Assembly: GCF_016695175.1 (NCBI RefSeq) | Contig: NZ_CP068022.1 | Span: 310,001-374,000, forward strand | DNA length: 64,000 nt | Reading direction: 5' to 3' | Origin: Pseudoalteromonas sp. GCY | GTDB lineage: Bacteria > Pseudomonadota > Gammaproteobacteria > Enterobacterales > Alteromonadaceae | Part shown: positions 29,331 through 37,715 of the stretch, one piece after another | How positions within the stretch are numbered: position 1 is the stretch's first letter | Layout of the letters: every line of letters begins with the position of its first letter | Notes under the pieces: model-generated | Databases searched by the model: none | Told to the model about the DNA's origin: nothing | The model's input: the letters and a program-made list of their open reading frames with translations, nothing else | Position numbers and translations under genes: made by a program

Positions 29331-29966
29331 TTAACTTGTATAATTTTCACAAGGAACGTCCATTGAGTCTGACTGGCAATCTATTAACCAATCATTTACT
29401 TTACAATCAATAACGATATTGACTCTATCAAGGTTTCCTCGGTTAGCTACACTGTGTATTTTGTCCGCATTTATGTACCACACCTCTCCCTCTTTCATTG
29501 GTACTTGCATACCATCAACAACAAACTCAAGACCAGTGTCAATGACCAAAGGTATATGAAGTCTTGCTTCACCATTTTCGATACAAAGGCCGCCATCTCT
29601 GTGAGGTTTTATAAAAGCACCGGCTTTCAATCGCATTATTCTTACGGAGAGAACTTCACAAGGGAAATTATCAACAAATGATTTAAGTAGCGGCTTTTCT
29701 TCTAATATAGGTAAGTTTTGCCAGTGAGTGCCTGACTCAATCGCAAAGTTTTGTAAGATCGGGTGAGCAGATAAATGCTCTGACAAACAACGCAACGCAA
29801 CTACGTCCCAGCCGCCGTCGTAATTTGCTTTATTTACATGGTCAGTCCAGGCTAGCTCATTCAGTGTCCCTAGCTCGTCGAGTACTTGTTGATGTTCAAG
29901 AAAAATTGGAAGCTTAAAATAAGCTAACCGTTCCTTACTATATGGCATAACCATCCTTAAGTTCAC
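29331..29966 (-). CDS. Aspartyl/asparaginyl beta-hydroxylase-like Fe(II)/2-oxoglutarate oxygenase
   Basis: This 211-residue protein has the HxD...H facial triad: His122 and Asp124 in KPHRDGG, His171 in DKIHSVAN, and the 2-oxoglutarate-binding Arg181 in LDRVNIVID. These are the features of the Asp/Asn beta-hydroxylase domain. It lacks any extra domain. The gene lies 59 bases upstream of the PRMT-like gene on the same strand. Hydroxylation of a protein or peptide made in this locus is an inference; free amino acids are also substrates of relatives. Confidence 0.8.
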   Translation of the reverse strand: MNLRMVMPYSKERLAYFKLPIFLEHQQVLDELGTLNELAWTDHVNKANYDGGWDVVALRCLSEHLSAHPILQNFAIESGTHWQNLPILEEKPLLKSFVDNFPCEVLSVRIMRLKAGAFIKPHRDGGLCIENGEARLHIPLVIDTGLEFVVDGMQVPMKEGEVWYINADKIHSVANRGNLDRVNIVIDCKVNDWLIDCQSDSMDVPCENYTS

Positions 29967-30045
29967 AGATAACTAACCTAACGTAACTCAAGCTCCAAAC
30001 TGCTTAAGTGGCAAAAAGTAAATTCCGATCAAGCCCTTGCTCAGC

Positions 30046-30777
30046 TTAGTCCACCTCGATAAAATTGCGAATATTTTGATCTAATTTCCATTGGCGATCT
30101 GAAAACTTCCCACCATTGATAATAATCTGATTAGAGCCATCAATACTTGTAACTGTGCGTTTTTGCTTTTGACTCAGTGTATAGTTTTTTAAAAATACTC
30201 CGTTGCTTTCAAAAACTTTGATACTAGAACTACCAGAATTCAAAACAAATAACTGATTAGACTTACCTATGGTGATGCTCTTGGGACCATTAAGTTGATA
30301 GTCTTGCTCAATCCCGAACTCACCAAAAGTGCTTACTATTTCACCGCTAAAATCAGCTAACACTATGTGATGCTTTCCAGGTTGCAATAAATAAAGCTGT
30401 TGTAGTGTCGGGTCTACAGCAAAATCTTTAAGATCACTAATGTATTTAGGTAAAGGCAATTCATTGGAAGCAGGCTTACCCTGGGTATCAAAAACCCTGA
30501 TCACTCTTTCATGTTCGAAATAAACATAGAGATAATCTCCGTAACGCCTAATTATATTTGCCCTTTTTTGGAAAGAAACTCGTTCCCCTGAGGGGCTCAG
30601 AACATCCCTGATAGGTACTTGAATACCGAGTTCATTTAATAGGTTTTCAGGAAGCCTTTCCGTTGTATCTTTTGATATTCCAGAAGCAGTGAAGCTTTGT
30701 CTAGCAAAGCTAACAGGAGGTAAGACTGATGCAACCGTGAGTGCTGCACCAGCAAACATAAACGTTCGGCGTTTCAT
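30046..30777 (-). CDS. Tat-exported six-bladed beta-propeller (NHL-like) protein
   Basis: This 243-residue protein begins MKRRTFMFAGAAL, a twin-arginine motif (RRTFM) followed by a hydrophobic stretch and SFARQ, so it is probably exported folded by Tat. The mature part repeats short propeller blades (YGDYLYVYFEHERVIRVFD, DPTLQQLYLLQPGKH, SITIGKSNQLFVLNSGSSSIKVF), as in NHL/6-bladed propellers. It has no catalytic motif I can see. It is the promoter-proximal gene of the tail-collar operon and is divergent from the kinase gene. Confidence 0.75.
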   Translation of the reverse strand: MKRRTFMFAGAALTVASVLPPVSFARQSFTASGISKDTTERLPENLLNELGIQVPIRDVLSPSGERVSFQKRANIIRRYGDYLYVYFEHERVIRVFDTQGKPASNELPLPKYISDLKDFAVDPTLQQLYLLQPGKHHIVLADFSGEIVSTFGEFGIEQDYQLNGPKSITIGKSNQLFVLNSGSSSIKVFESNGVFLKNYTLSQKQKRTVTSIDGSNQIIINGGKFSDRQWKLDQNIRNFIEVD

Positions 30778-31033
30778 TCATTTTTCCTTTTTATTCTTAT
30801 AACTAAAGTATGCCAACTTTTTCGAACAGAAGGAATTACACTCCATTACAAGCAATATTCCAAAAAACACACCCAAATAAAAATAACTTTTTTTCAAGCA
30901 CTTACAAAAACACACTGTCAACCTAGGCTGTTAATTATCCAATTTTAAAAAACAATTAAAATTCTCATGCTAGACAAGTATTTACATTCGAATTACCCTA
31001 TATCATTAACAAAAAATAAGAATTAGTAATCAT
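30778..31033. promoter_or_regulatory. Divergent promoter region of the propeller operon and the kinase operon
   Basis: This is a 256-bp AT-rich spacer between two divergent operons. I see several A-tracts and possible -10 hexamers but no unambiguous -35/-10 pair or operator. Shared regulation of the two arms is plausible from the arrangement only. Confidence 0.45.
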
Positions 31034-34000
31034 ATGTCTCTGACACAGTTTTCGGATAGCTATATTGTCGATGTTTTCCAGTCTGACAAATACCAACTAC
31101 TTGAAAAAATTGGAGAAGGTGGATTCGGTAAAGTTTTTAAGGCGCGCCAAATAAACACAGGGCAAATCGTTGCACTAAAATTTTTGGCGTTAGAACCACA
31201 ACTGGAAGCGACAAAAAAACATAGATATGCGGAACGTTTCAATCGCGAAACCTTACTTTGTAGCCAGTTAAACCACCCAAATATCGTACGATTATTAGAT
31301 AAAGGACAATTAAATGAAAATTTAATGTTCGGGGTATTCGAGTATGTGGAAGGGCAAACACTACGGGACTATCTAAGTCAAAATGGCGCAATTGATTCTG
31401 TGTATGCAACCGACATCATGTTGCAGGTGTTAGATGCACTTATTCATGCCCATCAACAAGGTATCATCCACAGAGACATAAAACCGACCAATATTATGCT
31501 AAGCCAATCTGGTGCAAAGACCTATGCCAAAATACTTGATTTTGGTATTGGTACACTGGCTAAAGAAACCCGCCAGCATGACTTTGAAACAATCACGCTT
31601 ACACAAGAAACATTGGGCACGCCTTCTTACAGCGCACCAGAACAATTACGAGGCGAGCCAGCCTCTGCCAAATCTGATCTGTATGTCTGGGGTTTGGTGT
31701 TTTTGGAATGTTTAACCGGTGTTCCAGCGGTAACAGGCACTAGCGTCGCATCGATTTATCACAAACAATTAAGCGATGTACATATTCCAATTCCAAGCGC
31801 CCTACTTGGCCACCCTCTTGCGGGGCTTCTCAGACGCGTACTCAATAAAAGTGCGTTGGAGCGCGTGATCACCGCAACTGAGGCATTCTCTGAACTTGCA
31901 CGAATGAACGTATCGAACCTTGTTGGTGTGCTAAATGATGTTAAAGCCCAACATGGTTACGACGAAACCACAGTAATGATCCGTAATGACGATCCTAATC
32001 ATCGTGCCATTCAAGAATATACCGCGCTTACTGAACGCAAGCAGCTCACCGTTCTTGCGGTAAGATTAAGTGTTAAAGCACTCGACAATCAAGATAAAGA
32101 CTTCGATGTCATAGACACGGTTTATAAATCTCAACGCAATCACTTTATTGATATCGCGACTCGTTACGGCGCTTATCACGTAGGTAACCTCGCCGATACC
32201 AGCTTGTTTTATTCTGGCTACCCTGTTAGCAGCGATAACGATGCGCGGTTATCGGCCCGTACCGCACTTGAAATGATAAGCGAGCTTGCGAAGCGTAACG
32301 CGCTAATGCAAGAAGCCCATAGAGTCACACTTAACGCTCACATTGGTATTCATACCGGTGTATTTATTACCTACGCCAATGCCGTACCTGAAGGTCATCA
32401 CGCGAATATTGCAGCAGCACTCTCCCGTGAAGCTGGCGAGCGTCAAATCTTATGTAGTGCAGAGTCACGCTCACTCCTTGATGCTTTTTCAGAATTTAAT
32501 CTGTACGGTCAATTGCAAATCGGTCCATTATTTGAACTAACGCCGGTTTATAACTTACAGGGTGAGCGTCGCATTGAAGCGTTTGGCTTTATGCGTGGTA
32601 CAAAAAATCACCATGAACTTGTTGGTCGTCACCTTGAGCTTGAACAGACACTTTCACTCATTAATAACGAAGTCGAAGGTGCAACCCGCATCGCCCACAT
32701 TCATGGTGAAGCTGGCATAGGTAAATCTCGGCTGCTGCAAGAAATTCGTGCTAATGCACCGCAATATCAGCATTTAGTCGCCCAGTGTTTACCAGAGCAT
32801 CAAAATAATGCTTTGTATCCAATTTTAACGTTGGTCAAGTACCTATTTAACACCGAGCAGCTTGACGCTCATTCAGCCAATACCGTTTTTAGTTATGTAT
32901 TATCGAACATGGACAGTGAGCTCGATTTAGCGCAGGCTATCCCTGTATTGCTAGTTTGGCTCAATATCTCACTTGATGATGAAATTGCGCCTTCTACACT
33001 TTCTCCCGATGAGCAGAAGCAAGTTTTGTTTAAAGGGCTTTGCGCGCTATTACTGTCAAATCGTCATGGGCTCAGTAAGTTTAAGCTCTACATTATCGAA
33101 GACATTCACTGGGCAGATAGCACCACCTTAGAGTTTTTACATCACTTTGTCGGCGCGCTAGCTTCAGGTGATGTTTTACTAAGCACTTCAAGACAAGCTG
33201 TGCCTAATCAGTTAAAAGACCTCACCTTAGTTGATGTTTGCCTGAAAAAACTAACCGAGAAGGCCACCGAGGATTTTATCATTAACTTGTTTGATGGCCG
33301 CCGAGTGTCAGAGCAAGTTCTCAAGTTACTTACCAGTCGCACAGACGGGATCCCGCTATTTATTGAAGAACTCGTCAACATGCTTAAGCAAAAGGCATTA
33401 GTTGGAGATAAAGGTGGAGAGATTGACTTTCTCGCACCAGACAAACTTGACCAAGTACCTACGAGTTTAAGAGAATCATTACAACAAAAACTAGATAGTC
33501 TTAGTCACGCCAAAGAAACTGCCCAACTTGCGGCAACGATAGGCCGTGAGTTCGAATATGATTTGCTCGTCGCGGCATCCCCCTTAAGCGAAAGCCAAAT
33601 TCAAAACGACTTAAATGAGTTGATAGCAAACGACCTTATCGTGCACCAACGTCGCGTTGATAACGATAGCTATATCTTTAAGCATGCGCTGGTGAGGGAT
33701 GCGGCTATAGCTAGCATTCCTAGCTTTCTACACACACAGCTTTATAAAAAGTTAGCAAACGTTCTTTTGTGCAATGATAGTGCTCGCTTAAATAGCCGTA
33801 TTTCTTTACAGCTCCAAGCTGAATATTACATTGGTGCTGAGCTCATTGAACTTGGAATAGGTTCCCTTATTGCCGCTGGTAATGAGCAGAATCAAAAAGG
33901 TGCCTATAAAGAGGCAGTAAACCTATTATCAGATGCTGAAAGCTTATATCAAAGTAAAGAGGTTGATAAAGTAGAAATTGCGTTGAGAATTTACCTTGGC

Positions 34001-34906
34001 ATTGCGCACAGCCTCTCAGCAACCCTTGGTTTTTCCGATCCTCATGTCGAACTTTATTATAATAAGATTAACGAACTAGAGTTATCAGCAGCTGACCCTG
34101 AGCTTGTGTTGGCTGCTCACTTTGTTTCTTCAGTCTTTGGTATTGTTACCTGCCAACATCACATGACAAAAAGAGCGCTTGATTGCCTCTCAGAAATAGC
34201 AAATGAAAAAAATGGTCAGCATTTAAAAGTACCAGTTTTGTTTCAACTAGGGCAATTTGCTACCGTAAGCGGAAAGCCAGAAGAAGGTTTTTCATACTTA
34301 AAGCAGAGTTTAGCGGTATATGACCCCACGCACCGTAAGTTTTATAGTGAGCTAATAGCATACGATATAGAAGTTGCGATTCGCGTTTATGGCGCGCTAA
34401 ATGCGGCACAGATTGGTGATCGTGAAATCGCTTTAGACTGGCTTGAAAAAGCCTTAAATCAGGCAAAATCTATAAACAACCCCCACACTATAGCCCATAG
34501 CTATGCGAGAGCATCGCAGCTTTATGTAATACTTAAGCAACCAGAAAAAGTACTTGAATATGCAGATTTAGCACTGACAGTATCCAATTTGCACGGCTAT
34601 CAATTATGGACAGCTTTTGCGAAATGCTTTAAGGCATGGGCATTAGCAACACTTAACGGCAACCATTCGGAGGAAAGCCCTGTTTCACTGTTTGAACAAG
34701 GAACACAGTTTTTAGACGCTGTAGGACTAAAATCTCATGCACTCTGGCTAGCTGCGTTAAAATCCCAAGTTTTATATAAACTTGGCCACAAACCTCAGGC
34801 TTTAACACTTATTTCAACTACAATCAAAGATCTGATGACCAGCGATGAAAAGTTATATCAACAAGAAATTATCGACACAATAAGGATGATTGAAAATAAT
34901 GAATAA
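31034..34906 (+). CDS. Ser/Thr kinase - cyclase-like - AAA ATPase - TPR signalling protein
   Basis: This 1290-residue cytoplasmic protein has four parts. The kinase (about 20-285) is complete, with the glycine loop IGEGGFGKV, Lys49 in VALKF, HRD at 146-148 and DFG at 169-171. A class III nucleotide-cyclase-like domain (about 330-510) keeps IGIHTG and ADTSLFYSGYP but has Arg where the first metal-binding Asp is expected (TVLAVRL), so it is probably not an active cyclase. An STAND-type ATPase follows, with Walker A GEAGIGKS at about 557 and Walker B YIIEDIHWAD near 690. TPR-like helices fill 920-1280. No membrane segment. The stop overlaps the next start by 8 bases. Confidence 0.9.
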   Translation: MSLTQFSDSYIVDVFQSDKYQLLEKIGEGGFGKVFKARQINTGQIVALKFLALEPQLEATKKHRYAERFNRETLLCSQLNHPNIVRLLDKGQLNENLMFGVFEYVEGQTLRDYLSQNGAIDSVYATDIMLQVLDALIHAHQQGIIHRDIKPTNIMLSQSGAKTYAKILDFGIGTLAKETRQHDFETITLTQETLGTPSYSAPEQLRGEPASAKSDLYVWGLVFLECLTGVPAVTGTSVASIYHKQLSDVHIPIPSALLGHPLAGLLRRVLNKSALERVITATEAFSELARMNVSNLVGVLNDVKAQHGYDETTVMIRNDDPNHRAIQEYTALTERKQLTVLAVRLSVKALDNQDKDFDVIDTVYKSQRNHFIDIATRYGAYHVGNLADTSLFYSGYPVSSDNDARLSARTALEMISELAKRNALMQEAHRVTLNAHIGIHTGVFITYANAVPEGHHANIAAALSREAGERQILCSAESRSLLDAFSEFNLYGQLQIGPLFELTPVYNLQGERRIEAFGFMRGTKNHHELVGRHLELEQTLSLINNEVEGATRIAHIHGEAGIGKSRLLQEIRANAPQYQHLVAQCLPEHQNNALYPILTLVKYLFNTEQLDAHSANTVFSYVLSNMDSELDLAQAIPVLLVWLNISLDDEIAPSTLSPDEQKQVLFKGLCALLLSNRHGLSKFKLYIIEDIHWADSTTLEFLHHFVGALASGDVLLSTSRQAVPNQLKDLTLVDVCLKKLTEKATEDFIINLFDGRRVSEQVLKLLTSRTDGIPLFIEELVNMLKQKALVGDKGGEIDFLAPDKLDQVPTSLRESLQQKLDSLSHAKETAQLAATIGREFEYDLLVAASPLSESQIQNDLNELIANDLIVHQRRVDNDSYIFKHALVRDAAIASIPSFLHTQLYKKLANVLLCNDSARLNSRISLQLQAEYYIGAELIELGIGSLIAAGNEQNQKGAYKEAVNLLSDAESLYQSKEVDKVEIALRIYLGIAHSLSATLGFSDPHVELYYNKINELELSAADPELVLAAHFVSSVFGIVTCQHHMTKRALDCLSEIANEKNGQHLKVPVLFQLGQFATVSGKPEEGFSYLKQSLAVYDPTHRKFYSELIAYDIEVAIRVYGALNAAQIGDREIALDWLEKALNQAKSINNPHTIAHSYARASQLYVILKQPEKVLEYADLALTVSNLHGYQLWTAFAKCFKAWALATLNGNHSEESPVSLFEQGTQFLDAVGLKSHALWLAALKSQVLYKLGHKPQALTLISTTIKDLMTSDEKLYQQEIIDTIRMIENNE

Positions 34907-36386
34907 GTTATTAATTAAACTAACTATTAATTTATCCTTTGTATTATCTATTTCTTCCTCATGGGCAGCCGATCCACTGACGGCGTTAAAGAATGAAATA
35001 ACTGAAATTATAAACACTAAAGACTCTAGATTTGTAAAATACGATAATACGAATGAAAAATCTGAATTCCCTAGAGTGCCAAATCAATTTATATGCACCT
35101 TTCCTGATGGAAATGAAATTTATAATATAATCAAAAAAAACAATGGGATTATTGAAAATATTACCGATAAATCAGTGCAACTTGCAATGGTCCAAGAGCT
35201 AAGGGCATTTGAAGAAAAAATAATGAACATTTCCGCTTGGGATTTATTTCTCTCGGTAAACAGTAACATAAACAGTAAAGACAGTGCTTTTCCAGGCTCA
35301 GTGAGTTTTACCTCTGACTACATCCCTCGCTGGGGGGCTTGGCTTCACGACACGACATCATCTCCCGAATTAGTTGATGCGAATACATTTGAGATGAACG
35401 CAAAATCAGTGAGCGATGGTAATTGGAAGTGTCAAGGTGATTGTCTGAAGAATACACTCGACTTGGAACTGTTTTCTAAAGAGCAAGGAGTAGATGGCGG
35501 TGGCATACTAATCGACCAAGCTGGTAATCCAGTCTACTACGAAAGCCGTGCGAACGGACTTTTATATCAAGATCTTGCTGAAGGGTTTCAATATAGTGTT
35601 CCTATGTCTTTTCCTCTTGGGCAGTGTACTGAATACATAGACATTGGTCTTGAAGTAGGTGGAGAGGCCGGTAAAAGGCAAAATATTTTACCTGTTGTTT
35701 CTGTGAAACTTGGATGGAAAATTCTTACAAAGCAAGACGACCCAAGCAAATATTTTTCAATGGAAAATATTACATTAAATCAAAATGGCAAGACAGTTCA
35801 GTCCAAATTGGGACTAGTCGCAATGCATGTTGCTATTAAAGAGCAGCGCCAATATCAGTGGCGTTGGGTAACGTTCGAACATATTGATAACCTCAACGAG
35901 CCAGAACAACATAGCTCTGAGACGCCAACTTTCAATAATCCTAATTGTCATGATTGCTGTGACAATTTACTACCAAAGAAAAGTGATAGTCCAGCCCAGC
36001 TAACACGACTTGAGCCCCTTTCAACTGATACAATTTTGCTAAATAGTAAAATGCGCTCATTATTGAAAAGTAATAACTCCGTTTTTCAGCACTATAAGCT
36101 AGTAAGAACTCAATATACGAGTCTTGTCACCCCTAATTTGAAACAATTTTTTATTGAGCGAACACCGAGTGATGCAAGAAATGCTGTTTTAGAGCCATTT
36201 GTATTGCCAGAAATAACAAATTGCTCAAATAAAGAAAAATACATCGTACCTACACATACATTCAAAACTGGCTGTATGGGGTGCCATAAGTACGCAGAAT
36301 ATAAAACGAAAAATGGTAAGTCTGAAACCGCAGATTTTACTTTTATCTCTCCATTAAATATACAAAAGGAAAATACAAATGAGTAA
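34899..36386 (+). CDS. Exported protein with a CxxCH motif
   Basis: This protein of about 495 residues has a signal peptide (LTINLSFVLSISSSWA, cleavage near residue 24). I do not recognise a family. A single haem-c-type motif, CMGCH, lies near the C-terminus (about 470-474), and a CHDCC cluster lies near residue 350. A WVTFEHIDN segment in the middle resembles motifs in uncharacterised cytochrome-containing exported proteins. If haem is attached it is a mono-haem c-type protein; otherwise the cysteines may bind metal. It overlaps the kinase stop by 8 bases and the next gene's start by 8 bases, so it is translationally coupled on both sides. Confidence 0.75.
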   Translation: MNKLLIKLTINLSFVLSISSSWAADPLTALKNEITEIINTKDSRFVKYDNTNEKSEFPRVPNQFICTFPDGNEIYNIIKKNNGIIENITDKSVQLAMVQELRAFEEKIMNISAWDLFLSVNSNINSKDSAFPGSVSFTSDYIPRWGAWLHDTTSSPELVDANTFEMNAKSVSDGNWKCQGDCLKNTLDLELFSKEQGVDGGGILIDQAGNPVYYESRANGLLYQDLAEGFQYSVPMSFPLGQCTEYIDIGLEVGGEAGKRQNILPVVSVKLGWKILTKQDDPSKYFSMENITLNQNGKTVQSKLGLVAMHVAIKEQRQYQWRWVTFEHIDNLNEPEQHSSETPTFNNPNCHDCCDNLLPKKSDSPAQLTRLEPLSTDTILLNSKMRSLLKSNNSVFQHYKLVRTQYTSLVTPNLKQFFIERTPSDARNAVLEPFVLPEITNCSNKEKYIVPTHTFKTGCMGCHKYAEYKTKNGKSETADFTFISPLNIQKENTNE

Positions 36387-36624
36387 TAACAACATCGATT
36401 TTGCATATGCAGTGATCCATGATATCGATAATGCAACGGAAGATTTCAAAGCAAAACCAGAGATCCTGATGGCAAAGTTTGAGCTAGAAGAAAGCGCCAA
36501 AGAAAAGCTAAGAGAAATAGGTAAGGCTTGGAGTAATGGACAAACCGCAGACGTAGAAAAAGGCTGGGCAGAATTCGCAGAGCAATTCATAGGCCCTGAA
36601 TTATTCGCAGCAATGCGCTGGTAG
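36379..36624 (+). CDS. Small acidic protein of unknown function
   Basis: This 81-residue protein has no signal peptide and no Cys. It is acidic and predicted to be helical throughout, ending in AAMRW. Start and stop are well placed: the ATG overlaps the stop of the CxxCH gene by 8 bases, and the next gene begins 2 bases after its own stop. No database family comes to mind. Possible roles include a small effector, an adaptor, or a leader-type precursor; I have no evidence to choose among them. Confidence 0.7.
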   Translation: MSNNNIDFAYAVIHDIDNATEDFKAKPEILMAKFELEESAKEKLREIGKAWSNGQTADVEKGWAEFAEQFIGPELFAAMRW

Positions 36625-36626
36625 CA

Positions 36627-37559
36627 ATGGTTATGCAGGTTGTTATGTCAAACTTTATCAAACTAGTCGAAAAAAGTCTTATCGCTCTGCGAGTAGATAA
36701 CAGTGCGATAAGTAAGGTACTAGGTAAAGTCAACCTTATTGAAGCTTCTACTTCTAGCATATTTATCGAAACAAGACCTTCAGATCAAAGTAAGCTGGAT
36801 ATAACAACCTGCCACCACTTTACAAGAGATTGGGAGTACGCAGGTTTAGACAACTTAAAATTTGACCTGATAAAGAAACTGGATTTCAAATATCGACCAA
36901 AGACAGTTTGGTTGGAATACGATAATATCGCTGAAAGTGAGACTTCACCAGGCTTGCATCTTAGTGTAAACCAGCAAACAATGGTCAATATATCTAAACT
37001 ATGCGATATCCTATTTAATAGTGGCACACCTATCAACAATGAGCATTTGCAGAGGTTATTACAATTAGCTGAAATACAGCATATTTCTAATCTTCACAGA
37101 GACCATGGTGAAACGCTAAAACTACACCTCAAACCCAATAATTTGAGCAGTATCAAGCTCATAGAGGAGTTTTCTACATTTATCACTGACAACTCTTGTA
37201 TGGAAATGGTTGAAAGTGTTTGCCAACTAGATGAAAGTTATTTTGACTATATATTTCTAGACTTAAGCTTTTATAACAACGCCCCTCTTCCCATAATTGG
37301 GATATATCTTTCTAATAAGAATAAAAAAAGTAAAAATTATTTAAGTGACTTTAAGCAGATATTAGCCTCCTTAGAGCTGGAAATTTCAGCTGTGGAAGCA
37401 ATATCTTCGTTCATTAATAATGAAGAAGATATCTGTCTAGACATAAAAATCGTCATCACAGCAGAAACTATTTACACTAAGCTTTACACCGGTGTCATAA
37501 ATAGCCGAGCAGTAGATGTGGAAGAAATGGCAAAAAAACTGAAATTGGTTTTTAGTTAA
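36627..37559 (+). CDS. Uncharacterised protein of kinase operon
   Basis: This protein of about 304-310 residues starts at ATG 36627 or 36645. The later ATG begins MSNFIKLVEKSL and has AGG at a fair distance. It is soluble, with no signal peptide, no membrane helix and no motif I recognise. Two similar-sized halves alternate helix and strand (about 1-140, 150-300), with acidic patches in the second half. It is the last gene of the operon, 2 bases after the 81-residue gene. Confidence 0.6.
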   Translation: MVMQVVMSNFIKLVEKSLIALRVDNSAISKVLGKVNLIEASTSSIFIETRPSDQSKLDITTCHHFTRDWEYAGLDNLKFDLIKKLDFKYRPKTVWLEYDNIAESETSPGLHLSVNQQTMVNISKLCDILFNSGTPINNEHLQRLLQLAEIQHISNLHRDHGETLKLHLKPNNLSSIKLIEEFSTFITDNSCMEMVESVCQLDESYFDYIFLDLSFYNNAPLPIIGIYLSNKNKKSKNYLSDFKQILASLELEISAVEAISSFINNEEDICLDIKIVITAETIYTKLYTGVINSRAVDVEEMAKKLKLVFS

Positions 37560-37680
37560 TGTAAAAACCAATGTCGGCGTATACGAGTTTTAAAGCGCCA
37601 CTTTCGTATTTGTGAAGCTCATTAGTGAATAACGCTAACATTAGAAAACATCCATGTTAACTCGATAGGAAAATGGTGAT

Positions 37681-37706
37681 AAAGGTACTGAAATCTCAGC
37701 ACCTTT
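37681..37706 (-). terminator. Hairpin after the OsmC-YcaO gene
   Basis: On the minus strand AAAGGTGCTGA (37706 to 37696) can pair with TCAGTACCTTT (37691 to 37681), with one mismatch. It lies 10 bases after the stop of the OsmC-YcaO gene. The downstream T-tract is poor, so it may act weakly or in both directions. Confidence 0.45.
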
Positions 37707-37715
37707 AAGGTTATT

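Noticed and set aside
36379..36624. 81-residue protein as a RiPP precursor
   Set aside because: It lacks Cys, a Gly-Gly site and a core-like tail, and no modifying enzyme is in the same transcript; a simple small protein is more likely.
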